From Bugula neritina (taxonomy: Eukaryota; Bryozoa; Gymnolaemata; Cheilostomatida; Bugulidae): a stretch of DNA of 64,000 bases. The stretch is taken from positions 16,327,133-16,391,132 of the forward strand of contig OZ037769.1 in the NCBI GenBank assembly GCA_964035545.1. The letters are read 5' to 3'. The position numbers and the translations under genes are program-made. Shown piece by piece: positions 38,776 to 49,816 of the stretch. The notes beneath the pieces are model-generated. The model searched no databases. It saw nothing but the letters and a program-made list of their open reading frames with translations, and had not been told where the DNA came from. The stretch's first letter is position 1. Every line of letters begins with the position of its first letter.

Positions 38776-41700
38776 ATGGCTGAAGCTACAGTTGAGCAGG
38801 TAGAATGTGGATTCTGTGTAACCAGACTAGAAGATCTAGAAGATTCCAGATCTCTACCTTGTTCTCATGTACACTGTTTAAGATGTCTGCTGGGGAACTT
38901 TGAGGTCAATAAGATAGTGAGATGTCCCTTCTGCAGGTATCACTTTACCCTGAGATATTCTCAGTTTGAGTTCTGTTTACTAATCATTGTGAGTTCTACT
39001 ATATTGTGTGTTATATTCTCTACTGAGAGAGATGTATTGTATATACTGTGATGAGTTAGTAACTACTTTACTGTATTGTGTAGGGAAGTATTTGATGTTG
39101 ACATTCACTCTCTTCCTACCTCCAACACCAGAGAAGGTCCATCTCTATACTGTGATAGTTGTACTAGGAAAGGAGTGAATAATCAGCCAGCTGTTATTTA
39201 CTGTAAAACTTGTTCTACTAAACTGTGTGCTAAACACAGAGACGTGAGTTAACAGTCTTAGTGTTTAGACATGGCAGTTTTATTATTTTTAACAATCTTA
39301 AACATTTTCATTAATACAAAGTATCTATGCCAAAGCCCAAGTTTGCCATTTGAACGTTCTTCTTTTATGTCTACTATAACTTCTGATTTGTTTTGAGTTT
39401 TTTTGCAAAGTTTTAGTGAACCGTTGGATAAGTGATAGATCCAGTGTTGATTTGTTATTTACAAGTCACATGACGATGTGCATGGAGGCCACCCTATGAT
39501 CACTATGACTGACTACAGAGCACAGGCTAGTAAACTAGAACCTAGACTGTGTACTAAACACACAGAGTTACCATACAGTATGGGATGTAGGAGATGCCTT
39601 GATCTGTTCTGTACAGAGTGTGTTGGTGGTTTAAAAGGATGTGCAGATGGTAAGCATAGTAGTTTAAAATTTGAAAGTATGTTTTTTTGTTGTAAAAAAG
39701 CACAATTTTGCTATATAAATAAAGGTGCCTGGATAAAAAAAGTGTCAGTTTATACAAGGTTGTATAAAATTCTCTTTAATGAATAGCAAATAATTATGTT
39801 ACAATAGTTACTCATGACTGATATTTGAGTATATTATAATGCCATGCATGTTATTCAGTGTTATTCAGAATTGATGATATTAATACGTAAATCCAGTTTA
39901 AATTTACACACTCCTATTGGGGGGGCGCACCACGCCAACTCAGTATAAATAACATGACTTCCAGTGGTATTCGGCTGGGAACCTTCTCTAGTCAACTTCA
40001 GAGTTAATTAAACAACTTGACTTCGAATAGACTCCTGCTGCACCACTCTGCTTTACCTCAATGAACATGTCACAAAAGAATTTGCTACTTAAGAGAATAT
40101 GTTACAAGATTGTCATGAATAACTTTCTACAGTCTCATTGTTAATTATCTGCTTGAAGATCAATTTGTAAATTGTCACTTTCTTCAGTCTGTCTAACTTC
40201 AGGTTTATTAAATGGCATTGAGTGAGAACAAGTGATGTACATCTGTTTAGTTGTGTTTTCAAGCTGTCTTGTTTTCACTCATGTATTATTTTTATATATC
40301 AGTGAATTCACGTGTTTATTGAGGGGAAAGTTTGTAACTGCAGTGCTGGTATAAATTACAATAATCAATAAATATTTGCTTTCATAGGTTCCCCTCATAA
40401 CCTGATGTCACTGAAAGAGTTGGTAACTGAACTCTCCAAAGAGGTGGATGGGATGAGATCAGAAATACTGGACAGAGAAGATAAACTCTCAGATTTACTG
40501 AAACACATGACTGGAGTATTGTGTGATTATGATAGTGAGACTAGAGATAGGATAGAGACACTCCACAGAACACGTGATGAACAGGTCATATTATATACTC
40601 TGTACTGCTATATGTTAGTTGTATATCACTGTAGTCACTAGTTTGTAAGTCAAGATATAAATAAACTAGTAGAATCTATTTATAGATTGAGAGTATTCAA
40701 CAGAAGTATAAGAAGTTGGAAGAAGAGTTGATAGAATTGAGAAGAAATACTAAATTAGAGTTGGAGAGATTCACTGAACAGGATGTTGGAGTGAAGTTGT
40801 CTGATCTGAATAGACATAGACTTCAGATTGAGGCCAGACATAAACACAATCACCAGGTCTGTGGTTTACTAGTTCCATGATATTATAGTATTTAGTTCTG
40901 TTTGATTTTGATGAAGTGATATTTTTATTCAGTTTCAAGAAAGTGTATATCTTTAGGTGGACATTATAAACAGACATGGGGAGACAATCAACCAGATTAA
41001 GGAGTTGTTATCAGGGAACCTTCCAAATTTGAAACTATCCAATATGGCTACTCTAGAGGTCAAAGGTTAGACTTTTAATATAACTAAATAGTGATTTTTT
41101 AAAACTTTTTCAGCTTAGATGCTCCTTTTTAATAAGTAGTATAGTAAGTAGTGTGGCTAAATACTTTATTACTTTAATTGGCTAAGAAATGTGGGAGTGA
41201 CTGGAATGTGGGAGCGACTTAAATATAAAAGTATGTACTGTCAAACACATTTGTTTACAAGACTTACTATAAATCATGTGTCAGTTAAGTACTCTTTATT
41301 CGATGCACAGGATTCTCTACTGTCTGACATGTGACGATTCCAATTTTGTTGTTTTAATCGCTGTTTTTTCACTAACGATTTAAAGGCAAAAAGGGTGATT
41401 TGCTTTATATTTGAATGCATTTCTTCGGCTTTAAATATTTTAGATAACACTGTAATACTGATCTCAGTCTATTATCAAAACAAAACCTGTTTTGTCTATA
41501 GTGTTAAGTAAACTTGCATTCTCGTAATGTCTGACTATGAATACTGCTTTACTTTAACTAGCTAGACAATGTAGAAACTACCTAAATACATGTTTATTCA
41601 CAGAAAACACATTTATTTGCGAGGCTAGCTGTAAATCATTTTCCAGTTAAGTATTACCAGTTCCTACTGGATATACAAATTTCGCATTGCTTGACATTTG

Positions 41701-43713
41701 ACGATTTGCATTTTGTATTTTTCACAAAACTGTTTACGAGCCAGTTTATATTTGAATGGATGTTTCCACTTTGAATAGTTGAGAGGTTATATCAATAATC
41801 AGTTATATCACATTTATTATCAAATGCATGCTAACACTGGAAGATTATATAAAGTATCACATAATCATATACTATGACTGTTTGAGGTGTGCTGACACCT
41901 GCTAGCACCTGTTTCTTCCAGATCAAAATTCTGTAATCCACAAAAGTGTTTTCTACAATCTGGAAATGTAAAGTTGTCCGATGAGCAGATCGCAGAAGAA
42001 TTTGAATAATAATTTATTTCCCAGCAGCGTACTTCTCTGGTAATTTTCTGATTTCAAAGTTGCTTTGTCAGAATTGTGTGAATTATAAAACTGTGAAGAA
42101 ATTTGTTTAGTGAACAGGTTTGCTCATCATATCATTAATTTGTTCACTATCTTCGTTTTGCTATTTTTGCTACTAAATTATAAGCTTTTGTTAGACAGGA
42201 ATTCGGAGTTGTATTACCAACTATTATTATCGGCCTATGAAAAAAAGTTGTATTTTCATGTAAAAATGTAGTTTTCAGAGTCAGTTTGAATAGGGTTGAT
42301 ACTAATTGTGAATGTAAGTTATATTAAACATGAAAAACAATGATATATTAAATTCAATAGCTAGGATTTCCTGATGAAAACCGTTTTTATTGTAGGTGAG
42401 AGGAGAGAAGTTGAAGTTGAAGTTGTCACCTCAAAAAAAGTGTCAATAGACTTGGAACATGAACTGACAACTCCTGATACTCTACCCACACAGTTGTCTC
42501 TCCTGCATACAGTTCCTGTGTCTGGTCACTGTACTTCAGTCTGTAGTTATCAGGGAAACACTTATGTTGGGGTAGTGGGTGGTAGAGTAGATATAATAGA
42601 TGAGAATAACCAACACAGTAGGGAGTTTGTAGGAGTAGGTAACTCTGTACTCAGTGTAGCTGTATACAAGGACAGACTGTATACTTTAGTATATGGTATT
42701 CCTTACACAGTAACAGTACATGATCTGACAGGGAAACTCATCACCAACTGGGCTCACACTGATCACAGATCTGGGTTTAGTAAACTAGCAGTTGTTAGTG
42801 ACCGGGTTGTTATACCAGACAGACAGAATAAGAGACTAACAGTCTACTCTCTCACAGGGGAGATAATTAGACACATTCAGTGTCCTCTACTCAGTCGTAA
42901 CTGGGTATCAATGTGTGCCGTAGACAATCACTCTATTGTTGTGTCTGATACTCAAACTTCTAAAGTGTTTAAAGTGAATATTCCAAGTGGAGAAGTTGAA
43001 TGGACATCACAAGATGTACCCAACCCTGGAGGTGCAGCATACCACCAAGGGAGAGTGTTTGTTACTAACTTCAGTAATACCACCAGAGTCTGGATACTGG
43101 ATGTGAATACAGGTTAGATTATATACTTACTAATCTATATTATATACTTACTAATCTACATTATATACTTACTAATCTGTATTATATACTTACTAATCTA
43201 CATTATATACTTACTAATCTACATTATATACTTACTAATCTACATTATATACTTACTAATCTACATTATATACTTACTAATCTACATTATATACTTACTA
43301 ATCTACATTATATACTTACTAATCTACACTATATACTTACTAATCTACATTATATACTTACTGATCTATATTACATACTTACTAATCTATATTGTATACT
43401 TGCTAATCTATGTTATATACTTACTAATCTATGTTATATACTTACTAATCTATGTTATATACTTACTAATCTATATTATATACTTACTAATCTACATTAT
43501 ATACTTACTAATCTACATTATATACTTACTAATCTACATTATATACTTACTAATCTACATTATATATTCATATATTCAGGTAAACTGCTCACAGAGATCT
43601 CAGATGCTGCTATAGGGACTGACCCTCTTGTATTTGATCTGCACGTGACAGGAAATACTCTGATAGTCCCGAGATACAATGAAAGTAAAGTACTGTTCTA
43701 CCAAATAGACTGA
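38776..43713 (+). CDS. RING/B-box/coiled-coil/beta-propeller protein (TRIM-like E3 ligase), gene A, complete
   Basis: Exons 38776-38936, 39084-39243, 39466-39649, 40388-40584, 40686-40856, 40957-41065, 42396-43112, 43580-43713. All are GT-AG, phases agree, total 1833 nt (610 aa). The RING finger is C3HC4: C11, C14, C29, H31, C34, C37, C50, C53. Two B-box-like zinc modules follow: C77/C80/C94/C97/C102/H105 and C136/H139/C148/C151/C156/C159/C166. Residues 170-328 are charged and heptad-like (coiled coil). Residues 329-610 form repeated strands with motifs such as VHDLTGKLI and VYSLTGEII, typical of NHL/WD-like propellers. TRIM-NHL proteins are ubiquitin ligases whose propeller binds the target; function here is inferred. 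The ATG follows an acceptor at 38766, so a 5' UTR exon probably lies upstream, possibly beyond Gypsy-A. Confidence 0.92.
39900..40120. other. Segment of gene A intron 3 not shared with gene B
   Basis: This part of intron 3, starting near a run of seven G and GCGCACCACGCC, has no counterpart in gene B intron 3, which instead holds a SINE. It may be a fragment of another insertion, but no ends or duplication were seen. Confidence 0.35.
41090..41870. other. Extra sequence in gene A intron 6, no feature recognised
   Basis: Gene A intron 6 is longer than the visible part of the gene B equivalent, and this stretch accounts for most of the difference. AT-rich, no open frame or repeat family identified. 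Confidence 0.35.
43113..43579. repeat. 21-bp minisatellite filling the last intron of gene A
   Basis: About 22 copies of a 21-bp unit with core TATATACTTACTAATCTACA. It is the reverse complement of the unit C array and occupies almost the entire intron, leaving only the donor and the CATATATTCAG acceptor. Confidence 0.95.
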
Positions 43714-44028
43714 ACAATCTGCTCTACTTTTTACTTGTCTGTCGATAGACAGGGAATTAAAATCTTGATTTGATAAACAATTTTGAAGTTGAATTCACAT
43801 GATATAGGCTAATTTTATTCTAAGTAATTCACTGCATGAATAGCTTTTTCTATTTATTAGATTGTTTTATATTTTCTTTTAAATACATTTTTTCGTCTTG
43901 CTTTAGTTAGTATCATGGATTTAGCCACAATTAACAATTAAGTTAGTGGAGTGTTATGTTGTATTCTAAAATGTGTAAACAATTTTCTATGCACAGTCTA
44001 TAACTTCTAATTTGGTAGAAAATTTCAA

Positions 44029-44034
44029 AATAAA
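44029..44034 (+). promoter_or_regulatory. Candidate poly(A) signal of gene A
   Basis: AATAAA 316 nt after the stop codon, before the 19-bp minisatellite begins. An ATTAAA near 43755 is an alternative. Confidence 0.35.
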
Positions 44035-44069
44035 TTAGAAACGGAATGAGTTGTGCATTAATTTTGTGT

Positions 44070-44350
44070 GATAGAGTTAATATTGTATGGTAAAGTTAGT
44101 ATTGTATGGTAGAGTTAGTATTGTATGGTAGAGTTAGTATTGTATGGTAGAGTTAGTATTGTGTGGTAGAGTTAGTATTGTATGGTAGAGTTAGTATTGT
44201 ATGGTAGAGTTAGTATTGTATGGTAGAGTTAGTATTGTGTGGTAGAGTTAGTATTGTATGGTAGAGTTAGTATTGTATGGTAGAGTTAGTATTGTATGGT
44301 ATAGTTAGTATTGTATAGTAGAGTTAGTATTGTATGGTAGAGTTAGTATT
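44070..44350. repeat. 19-bp minisatellite downstream of gene A
   Basis: About 14 copies of AGTATTGTATGGTAGAGTT, the inverted counterpart of the 21690-22800 array. Every unit contains AGTAT, the word at which all three gypsy elements inserted. Confidence 0.93.
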
Positions 44351-44887
44351 CTCACTGGCCTAGAAGTCTTGAAAGTTGTCTCCTCGTACATCATGTTGTA
44401 TACAAGAGATGATAACTCATTATCTGTCATTAAAAACTAAATAATATTCAACTAAATCACAATAAATTATTGAAGTATCATTTATATGTACAGACAACTC
44501 CCAAGTAGTAGTGCATTTCCATGTTTCCAGTGTGTTCAACACAAAATTGTGAGGACATCATGTCTTTAGCTAATTCCTTCTGTGTATGTAAAGCACGTAG
44601 TTTTCTTACGTCCACCCTTTATAATACCTGTACACTATTGTAAGATCTCAAGCTAAGAGTTTGAAACATGTAGCAGTATAATAAACACAATGGGATCTAC
44701 TTATTAGTATGTAACAACACTATACTGAATATATCACTGATCTACTACTACTAATTACACCCATCAGTATTGTATATCTCACACATATATTTACAAATAC
44801 CACTAAATATATCCTCAGAAGCTCTCTCTATATTATACTCTGTATGTGTTACAAGTATACAGTAAACACTGCCACATGAACTAATAC
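44351..44887. other. 3' flank of gene A up to Gypsy-B
   Basis: Inverted homolog of 21160-21680. It continues on the far side of Gypsy-B at 50179. No gene recognised. Confidence 0.7.
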
Positions 44888-45231
44888 TGTTGTGAGCTTT
44901 AGCACACAATTATCAAGCGTGGATTGCCGGCGTATTTAGTTTCAATTTAACTAGCAACTACTAACAGAGGTTGCGTACGATAACCTTTATTTAATTCGAT
45001 AAACATAATTATAACAGTATGTCAAAACCACAATACATCAATCAATTACAACACGTCTTACTACTACGAGCCTCGGCTCTCAACAACATGGTTTCTGCTA
45101 GCTAACCCGCGAACAGTCACTTGACCGGAACCTTGCCTTCCGGTCCTTCTGATTGGATAGTAGAACATAGTTACAAGTATTCCCATACAGGAGGAGACAA
45201 ATGCATTATTATGCTACGTAATCCCATTACA
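44888..45231 (-). repeat. Gypsy-B 3' LTR
   Basis: 344 bp, flanked by ATAC on the left, followed by the polypurine tract complement on the right. Confidence 0.93.
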
Positions 45232-45263
45232 CCGCCCCCTCCAGCAGAAAGCCATACTTTCTG
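45232..45263 (-). promoter_or_regulatory. Gypsy-B polypurine tract and hairpin
   Basis: On the minus strand, CAGAAAG (45263-45257) pairs with CTTTCTG (45251-45245), then the G-rich tract 45242-45232 abuts the LTR. Same layout as Gypsy-A and Gypsy-C. Confidence 0.75.
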
Positions 45264-45507
45264 ATAAAAACAGAAATAGTATAATAATGCAAAAATAACA
45301 CAAGTAAAGAAAACCCACAAAGAGAAAGAAAAGAAACATCAAATGTATGACATATATAAACACATAGTAAGATAACGGAGGGCCAGTGTACAACTGGCCA
45401 GCTATGAAGAGAGAGTCCTGGATCATAGGTCATTAGCAGTCGAGCATTTACATGATCACAATGTAGTACCCCGGGAACATGCGGGTGGAATTGTCAACTG
45501 TCAGCTC

Positions 45508-46528
45508 CTACTTTCGTAGGGATTCGATCCGGTGTCGTGCCTGCCGTGCACGTAGCCTACGCTTTAGGCGTCCTACTGAGCCTTTCAATTCACTAAGGCC
45601 CATTGTGGTACTGAGTAGATCGGGAGCCAACTGGGTGAGTTCATCCTGTAACCGTGAGAGTCTTTCTTCGACGGTTGCTAGTCGGGTAGGCCTGGTTGGG
45701 GTTGGCGTCGCTTCTTCTGGAGAGTCTGATGCTTCCATAGGGGTATCGTCTGGTCGCGGTATGATCGCGGCGACCGTTTTCACCATAGGGGACTTCTGAC
45801 GGGCGGCTGTTAATAATGCATAAAATCCGGAGGATAATGCGGCCCAGGTTAAAGCCTTCTTAACCATTGGTTTGACCGCTTCTAGGTATTGGTTGTAATT
45901 GTCCGCGTCTACTACATAGCCCTCGCCTGCGAAACAGTCCATCATGTGAGCCAGGACAGGGTATGGATACACGTCGTGAAATCCACACGGACAAAACCGT
46001 AGCAGGAAGTGTGCATTCACATGCAGCCGTAGTCCTTGGTGTGAGGGAAGCTCTTCGTAACACACGTGGCAGGTGTGTTGTGACCTACTCGGTCCCCAGG
46101 CTTCTTCAATTTGCCGCTCCGTTCGTCGCGACACCCATCTGTGTCTTCGACGCAGCACCGCGGGCAGTCCGTTATCCATTTCCGGTCCGTCATCCAAGAG
46201 AGAGTGTAGATCCTGTGACCCAGAGTTGGTCGATCGAGTGTGATCTGCAAGAGTATAACAGTGTAAGGGTACACTGAGTACAACCGGCGGAAACAGCCTG
46301 GTGGGTACTTAACTCAATTAGACACTCGTGAGACTCAGTTAATGAATAGTTGATCGAAAACACACACTGCTGTAACAGACTGTTAAGTCTTAGAGTCAAT
46401 GTGAATTCTCACCACTAGAAATCATTACCGAGTCTCCAGCTTACTTTATTATAGTTAAGCTGATTAATACAGTTTAGTTCTCGTACCAAAAACATAACTA
46501 ACTCACCCCTCGATTCTTGGCAAGCCAT
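45508..46528 (-). CDS. Spliced accessory gene of Gypsy-B: C2H2/C2HC zinc finger plus coiled coil (252 aa)
   Basis: Exon 1 is 46528-46507 (ATG, 22 nt). A 262-bp intron with a GTGAGT donor and a TTGCAG acceptor follows. Exon 2 is 46244-45508, ending TAG. The joined frame has 252 codons and no stop. A canonical C2H2 finger lies at C66, C69, H82, H86 (C-x2-C-x12-H-x3-H) and a second C2HC finger at C92, C94, H107, C111. The C-terminal 60 residues form a leucine-spaced coiled coil ending in a basic RLRARQ-type stretch. Gypsy-C carries the same exon-intron arrangement and a decayed version of the protein. Without the intron, exon 2 begins with TTG at the homologous position, so splicing decides the start. 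Function unknown; nucleic-acid binding is inferred. Confidence 0.8.
46245..46506 (-). other. Conserved intron of the Gypsy-B accessory gene
   Basis: Donor AGGG/GTGAGTTAGTTATG and acceptor TTGCAG/ATCACACTCGA match the Gypsy-C counterparts closely (donor at 59694/59695, acceptor at 59964/59965). The intron bodies are diverged while the splice sites are kept. Confidence 0.75.
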
Positions 46529-46557
46529 TGTGAATGAGAGTGGTATGTTTATGAATT

Positions 46558-48972
46558 CTACGTACGTCTACTCAAAGCTGTATTAATGTGGTGAAAGAGC
46601 GAGCAGCGTGGTTGTGAAACGTGACTATGACTTATTACCTCCGGCGTATGAATCTTATTTGAATTTCCGCCGAGGCAAAAGTTGATATTTTCGTGGTGCT
46701 CACAACTCCCACGCTCTGCTCCCTTCCCCTCACGGCGTCTCGTAGGACGTTTGACCGCGCCCTTAACGGAACGTGGTAAGTCCTTGCGATACGCGGGGCC
46801 TGGCTTGGGACACCGTTTCCAAGGTGTCGTCACTAACCAAGGCGGTTTACGCACCCGTGGACGGTCACGTCGCTTGGGTGGTGCCTTCAGCCAGTTTGTG
46901 ACAAATGGAGCTTTCCTAGCATCTCCGTTCGGAGCCTGGGGAAGTGTTATCTCCAGCCATGGTGGTTTACGCACCCGTGGACGGTCACGTCTCACAGGTG
47001 GTGCTTCCAGCCAATTTGTGACAAATGGAGCTTTCCCAGTACCTCCGCACGGAGCCCCTCCCTTGGGGGGTTTTTGCACTTCCAGGTCGGTTCCTGACCT
47101 AGAAAGTGGCGGTGGCGGCTTGCACGCTAACGGCGGTGAGCGCACTTCCCTGAACGGGTGTGGCTTTTCCTGCCTCGCCACTGCTTTGGGTTGCATACTA
47201 GGCGGTTTGTCGACCAGGTTAGCAGTCTCCGTCTGCCCGGGTCTTTCTGCACTTTGCCTTCGCCGCCCTACTTCCTCAGTAGGGGGGCCGTGCTCACTGA
47301 CCCGGCAGACTCCGCACTGCCCAACGCTGTGTCGTACATCACGCTCCATGTGAGGCCAATACCACCAGAGTTGTAGTTCGGTGAACACCTGTTGGGCTCC
47401 CCCATGAGCCTGTTGGTGTACCTCTTCTATCAACTCTTGGCGGATGGCGGCAGGACAGAGGGTCCTCTCCTGGTCTGGCTGGTGGTGGTTATCGGCCAAG
47501 GATATGGTCAGTAGACCATCCGGCCCGATCCGCAGTGCGTTCCAACGTCGGCAGTACAGCTGCCACTCAGGGCAGCCCTGCTTCCGTTGTCTGTCACTGG
47601 GTCGTCGCCCTTCCCGTTTCATTCGATAGACGTCGGCTACCACCCCCGGAATAATTTCCTGGAGGTGTCCTAGCTCCTTGACGCCATCGGTTGAGACAGG
47701 TTCGGCGTGGGGGTCCTGTGCCACTGCTGGGGGCATGTCAGGATCCCCAAGGTGAGGTGTAGCTTCGGTTTTGTGTAGTGACGTGGCCGTCTCTGGGCGC
47801 TGTTCGTCATCCACGCAACCGTCTGATGTTGTCCCACGGGTCTCCTGGCTGTGGGGTGAGGCAGTCCTTCGCCCGAAGGGCGGCTTCTCTAGAGGACTTT
47901 TCATCGCGGTTTCCCGCGATGGCCTGCTGTCGTCTTCTTGAACAGAAGGAGTACAGCTTAGTGGAGAGGTGGGTGGTAGGCTCACTGGTTCAGAGGGGGA
48001 GTGGAGGCATGGCACCGAGGTCTTTCCTTTCCGTGTCAGCTGGTTAGAGCTGCGGACAGGTGGGACTTTCGGGTGCGCGCTCTCTACAGCTCCCGGCCTG
48101 GAGGTACGGCCACCGTCTACCTTGCGGTGGACGGTGCCCCGGGAGTGGCCAGGCATAGTACAAGTACGTACTACCGGCTCTTCTCCCGTTAGGGGATGGC
48201 CAAACTTATCGACACAGGCGAGCTCCCTGCCGCCCATAATCATCGCAGATTTACCAAAATCAATGCGGCATCCGTGTCGTTGTAAGAATGGCATCCCAAG
48301 GATGGCGTCCTCCTGGAGTTGTCCTACAATGAACCTTTTCTGGATGGTCTGGTTACAGACGCTCCCAGGGAGTTCAATGATACCGTAGAAGGGGATGCAC
48401 GACCCGTCTGCCAGGGTGCCATGATCGCCTTCATACGGTTCCAACCTGCTTCTGATCTGAGCGCTGAGTGTGTCGAAGAATCGACGACCCAGAAGGTTGG
48501 TGGTGCAGCCCGTGTCCAGCAGATACCTGGCAGGTTTGCCGGCTATCTGTCCTGGCAGGAACAGGCTGCTCTCGTGGGGATGTAGTGGTATCTTGGGTGA
48601 CCTCATCTCCCTCGCCTTGGCGGAGGGGTTAGGTTCTTGACGACGATTCGGGACCAGCTGTCGAGGGGTTGGTGCCGCGCCTTGCTGCGTTTGGGCACCT
48701 TTCCTCGCAAACTCTGCGGTCCGTCGTTTGTCAAACCTGTTGCGGGGTAGCATTGAGAACACCGGCGGCGAGCGGCTTGTACAGCTTGCTTGCCGTCCTG
48801 GTGGCCGTTCCGCGAGGTCCCGGCCGGGTGTCCGGCGTGGCGGACGCCACTGTGTCCTCCCTTGGGGTTTTAACGGCGGCCCGCCGGATGTGGGAGCATC
48901 CGCGGGCCGTCGTAGTTTAACCCTGGTTGAAGTCGGGGACAATGCTTCTGGAAGTGTCCTGGTCTTCCGCAC
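46558..48972 (-). CDS. Gypsy-B pol remnant: protease plus integrase zinc region
   Basis: About 800 codons, open throughout, shifted -1 relative to gag and overlapping it by ~100 nt. Protease has LLDTG, GTLADGS and ILGMPF. Downstream there is a Ser/Pro-rich linker instead of RT and RNase H, then the integrase zinc-binding region (ADVYRMKREGRRPS, WYWPHM, CGVCRVSEHG), but no D,D35E core. The C-terminal region has a 40-residue tandem duplication (coding DNA at about 46840-46960 and 46961-47080). The deletion is clean and in frame, suggesting the shortened protein is still made. The start codon is uncertain. Confidence 0.85.
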   Translation of the reverse strand: MRKTRTLPEALSPTSTRVKLRRPADAPTSGGPPLKPQGRTQWRPPRRTPGRDLAERPPGRQASCTSRSPPVFSMLPRNRFDKRRTAEFARKGAQTQQGAAPTPRQLVPNRRQEPNPSAKAREMRSPKIPLHPHESSLFLPGQIAGKPARYLLDTGCTTNLLGRRFFDTLSAQIRSRLEPYEGDHGTLADGSCIPFYGIIELPGSVCNQTIQKRFIVGQLQEDAILGMPFLQRHGCRIDFGKSAMIMGGRELACVDKFGHPLTGEEPVVRTCTMPGHSRGTVHRKVDGGRTSRPGAVESAHPKVPPVRSSNQLTRKGKTSVPCLHSPSEPVSLPPTSPLSCTPSVQEDDSRPSRETAMKSPLEKPPFGRRTASPHSQETRGTTSDGCVDDEQRPETATSLHKTEATPHLGDPDMPPAVAQDPHAEPVSTDGVKELGHLQEIIPGVVADVYRMKREGRRPSDRQRKQGCPEWQLYCRRWNALRIGPDGLLTISLADNHHQPDQERTLCPAAIRQELIEEVHQQAHGGAQQVFTELQLWWYWPHMERDVRHSVGQCGVCRVSEHGPPTEEVGRRRQSAERPGQTETANLVDKPPSMQPKAVARQEKPHPFREVRSPPLACKPPPPLSRSGTDLEVQKPPKGGAPCGGTGKAPFVTNWLEAPPVRRDRPRVRKPPWLEITLPQAPNGDARKAPFVTNWLKAPPKRRDRPRVRKPPWLVTTPWKRCPKPGPAYRKDLPRSVKGAVKRPTRRREGKGAERGSCEHHENINFCLGGNSNKIHTPEVISHSHVSQPRCSLFHHINTALSRRT

Positions 48973-49802
48973 CCCCAGCAGGATGGTTGTCCTCTACTAG
49001 GCGACTGCACCGGTGGCCCGTCAAGCTCACTGGTGATGCCTAGCTGGCTTTCCAGGGCGGAGACTAGTTCGGCTAGCATGTCGGTCATTCGTGCGACCTG
49101 TGATGCCACCGTCATCTGCGTCACCTTGCCCACCGCTGGAGTTTCCGCATGAGAAGCGGTAGGAGCAGCGGAGGGCTCCATGTCAACCTGGCGAGAAATC
49201 ACACGGCTCCGGTGCAGCTGGCTGGCCAGGAGGTAAGCCTCCCCTTCCGCCAGCGCACCTTCGACCGTGGTGACTCCCCTCGCCAAGAGTTGGTGATGGA
49301 GTCCCAAGTCGTTGATGGACTGCACGAAGGCATCATAGGTATACCTCTCACGGTTTACTGGCGGCAGATCGCGGAATGCAATCTGCGCCAGTCTCATAAC
49401 CGTGGTAGCGTGCTCTTGTAGCGGCGTGTGAGGATCACGCCGTAGTCTTTGCAGACGGGCCCGCGCATCTACAGCGGAGATACCAAAACGGGCCCGCAGG
49501 GAAGCAAAGATGCCGTCAATGTCGGATCCCACTCCGTACGGCTTGGCTTTGTCTGACAGCGCCATCTTGAGCTTGAGCAATGCTATTCTAGGCGGCCATT
49601 GTGCAACTTCCATTACATCTTGGAATTCCTGAACGAATTGCTCCACCGGCTCCTCACCTGAGAAGGTGGGTACCTTCAGCCGGTACTTCTCTTCGTAACA
49701 TTCCCTATGCACTCGCACTTCTGGTTCTATAGGTATAGCAATGTTATCTTCCTCACCTTCATTCCTCCGAATGGGTAGCTCTGTGCCTCTGTCTGTTGCC
49801 AT
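48870..49802 (-). CDS. gag: Gypsy-B gag (310 aa) with zinc knuckle
   Basis: ATG at 49802-49800, intact to the stop at 48870. The N-terminal acidic segment is followed by the capsid-like region (VPTFSGEEPVEQFVQEF, WPPRIALLKL, SLRARFGISA). Near the C terminus, CWGCGRPGHFQKHC is a CCHC zinc knuckle for RNA packaging. This is the only complete gag of the three elements and may supply particles for its relatives (inference). Confidence 0.9.
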   Translation of the reverse strand: MATDRGTELPIRRNEGEEDNIAIPIEPEVRVHRECYEEKYRLKVPTFSGEEPVEQFVQEFQDVMEVAQWPPRIALLKLKMALSDKAKPYGVGSDIDGIFASLRARFGISAVDARARLQRLRRDPHTPLQEHATTVMRLAQIAFRDLPPVNRERYTYDAFVQSINDLGLHHQLLARGVTTVEGALAEGEAYLLASQLHRSRVISRQVDMEPSAAPTASHAETPAVGKVTQMTVASQVARMTDMLAELVSALESQLGITSELDGPPVQSPSRGQPSCWGCGRPGHFQKHCPRLQPGLNYDGPRMLPHPAGRR

Positions 49803-49816
49803 TTTGAAATACGCGA

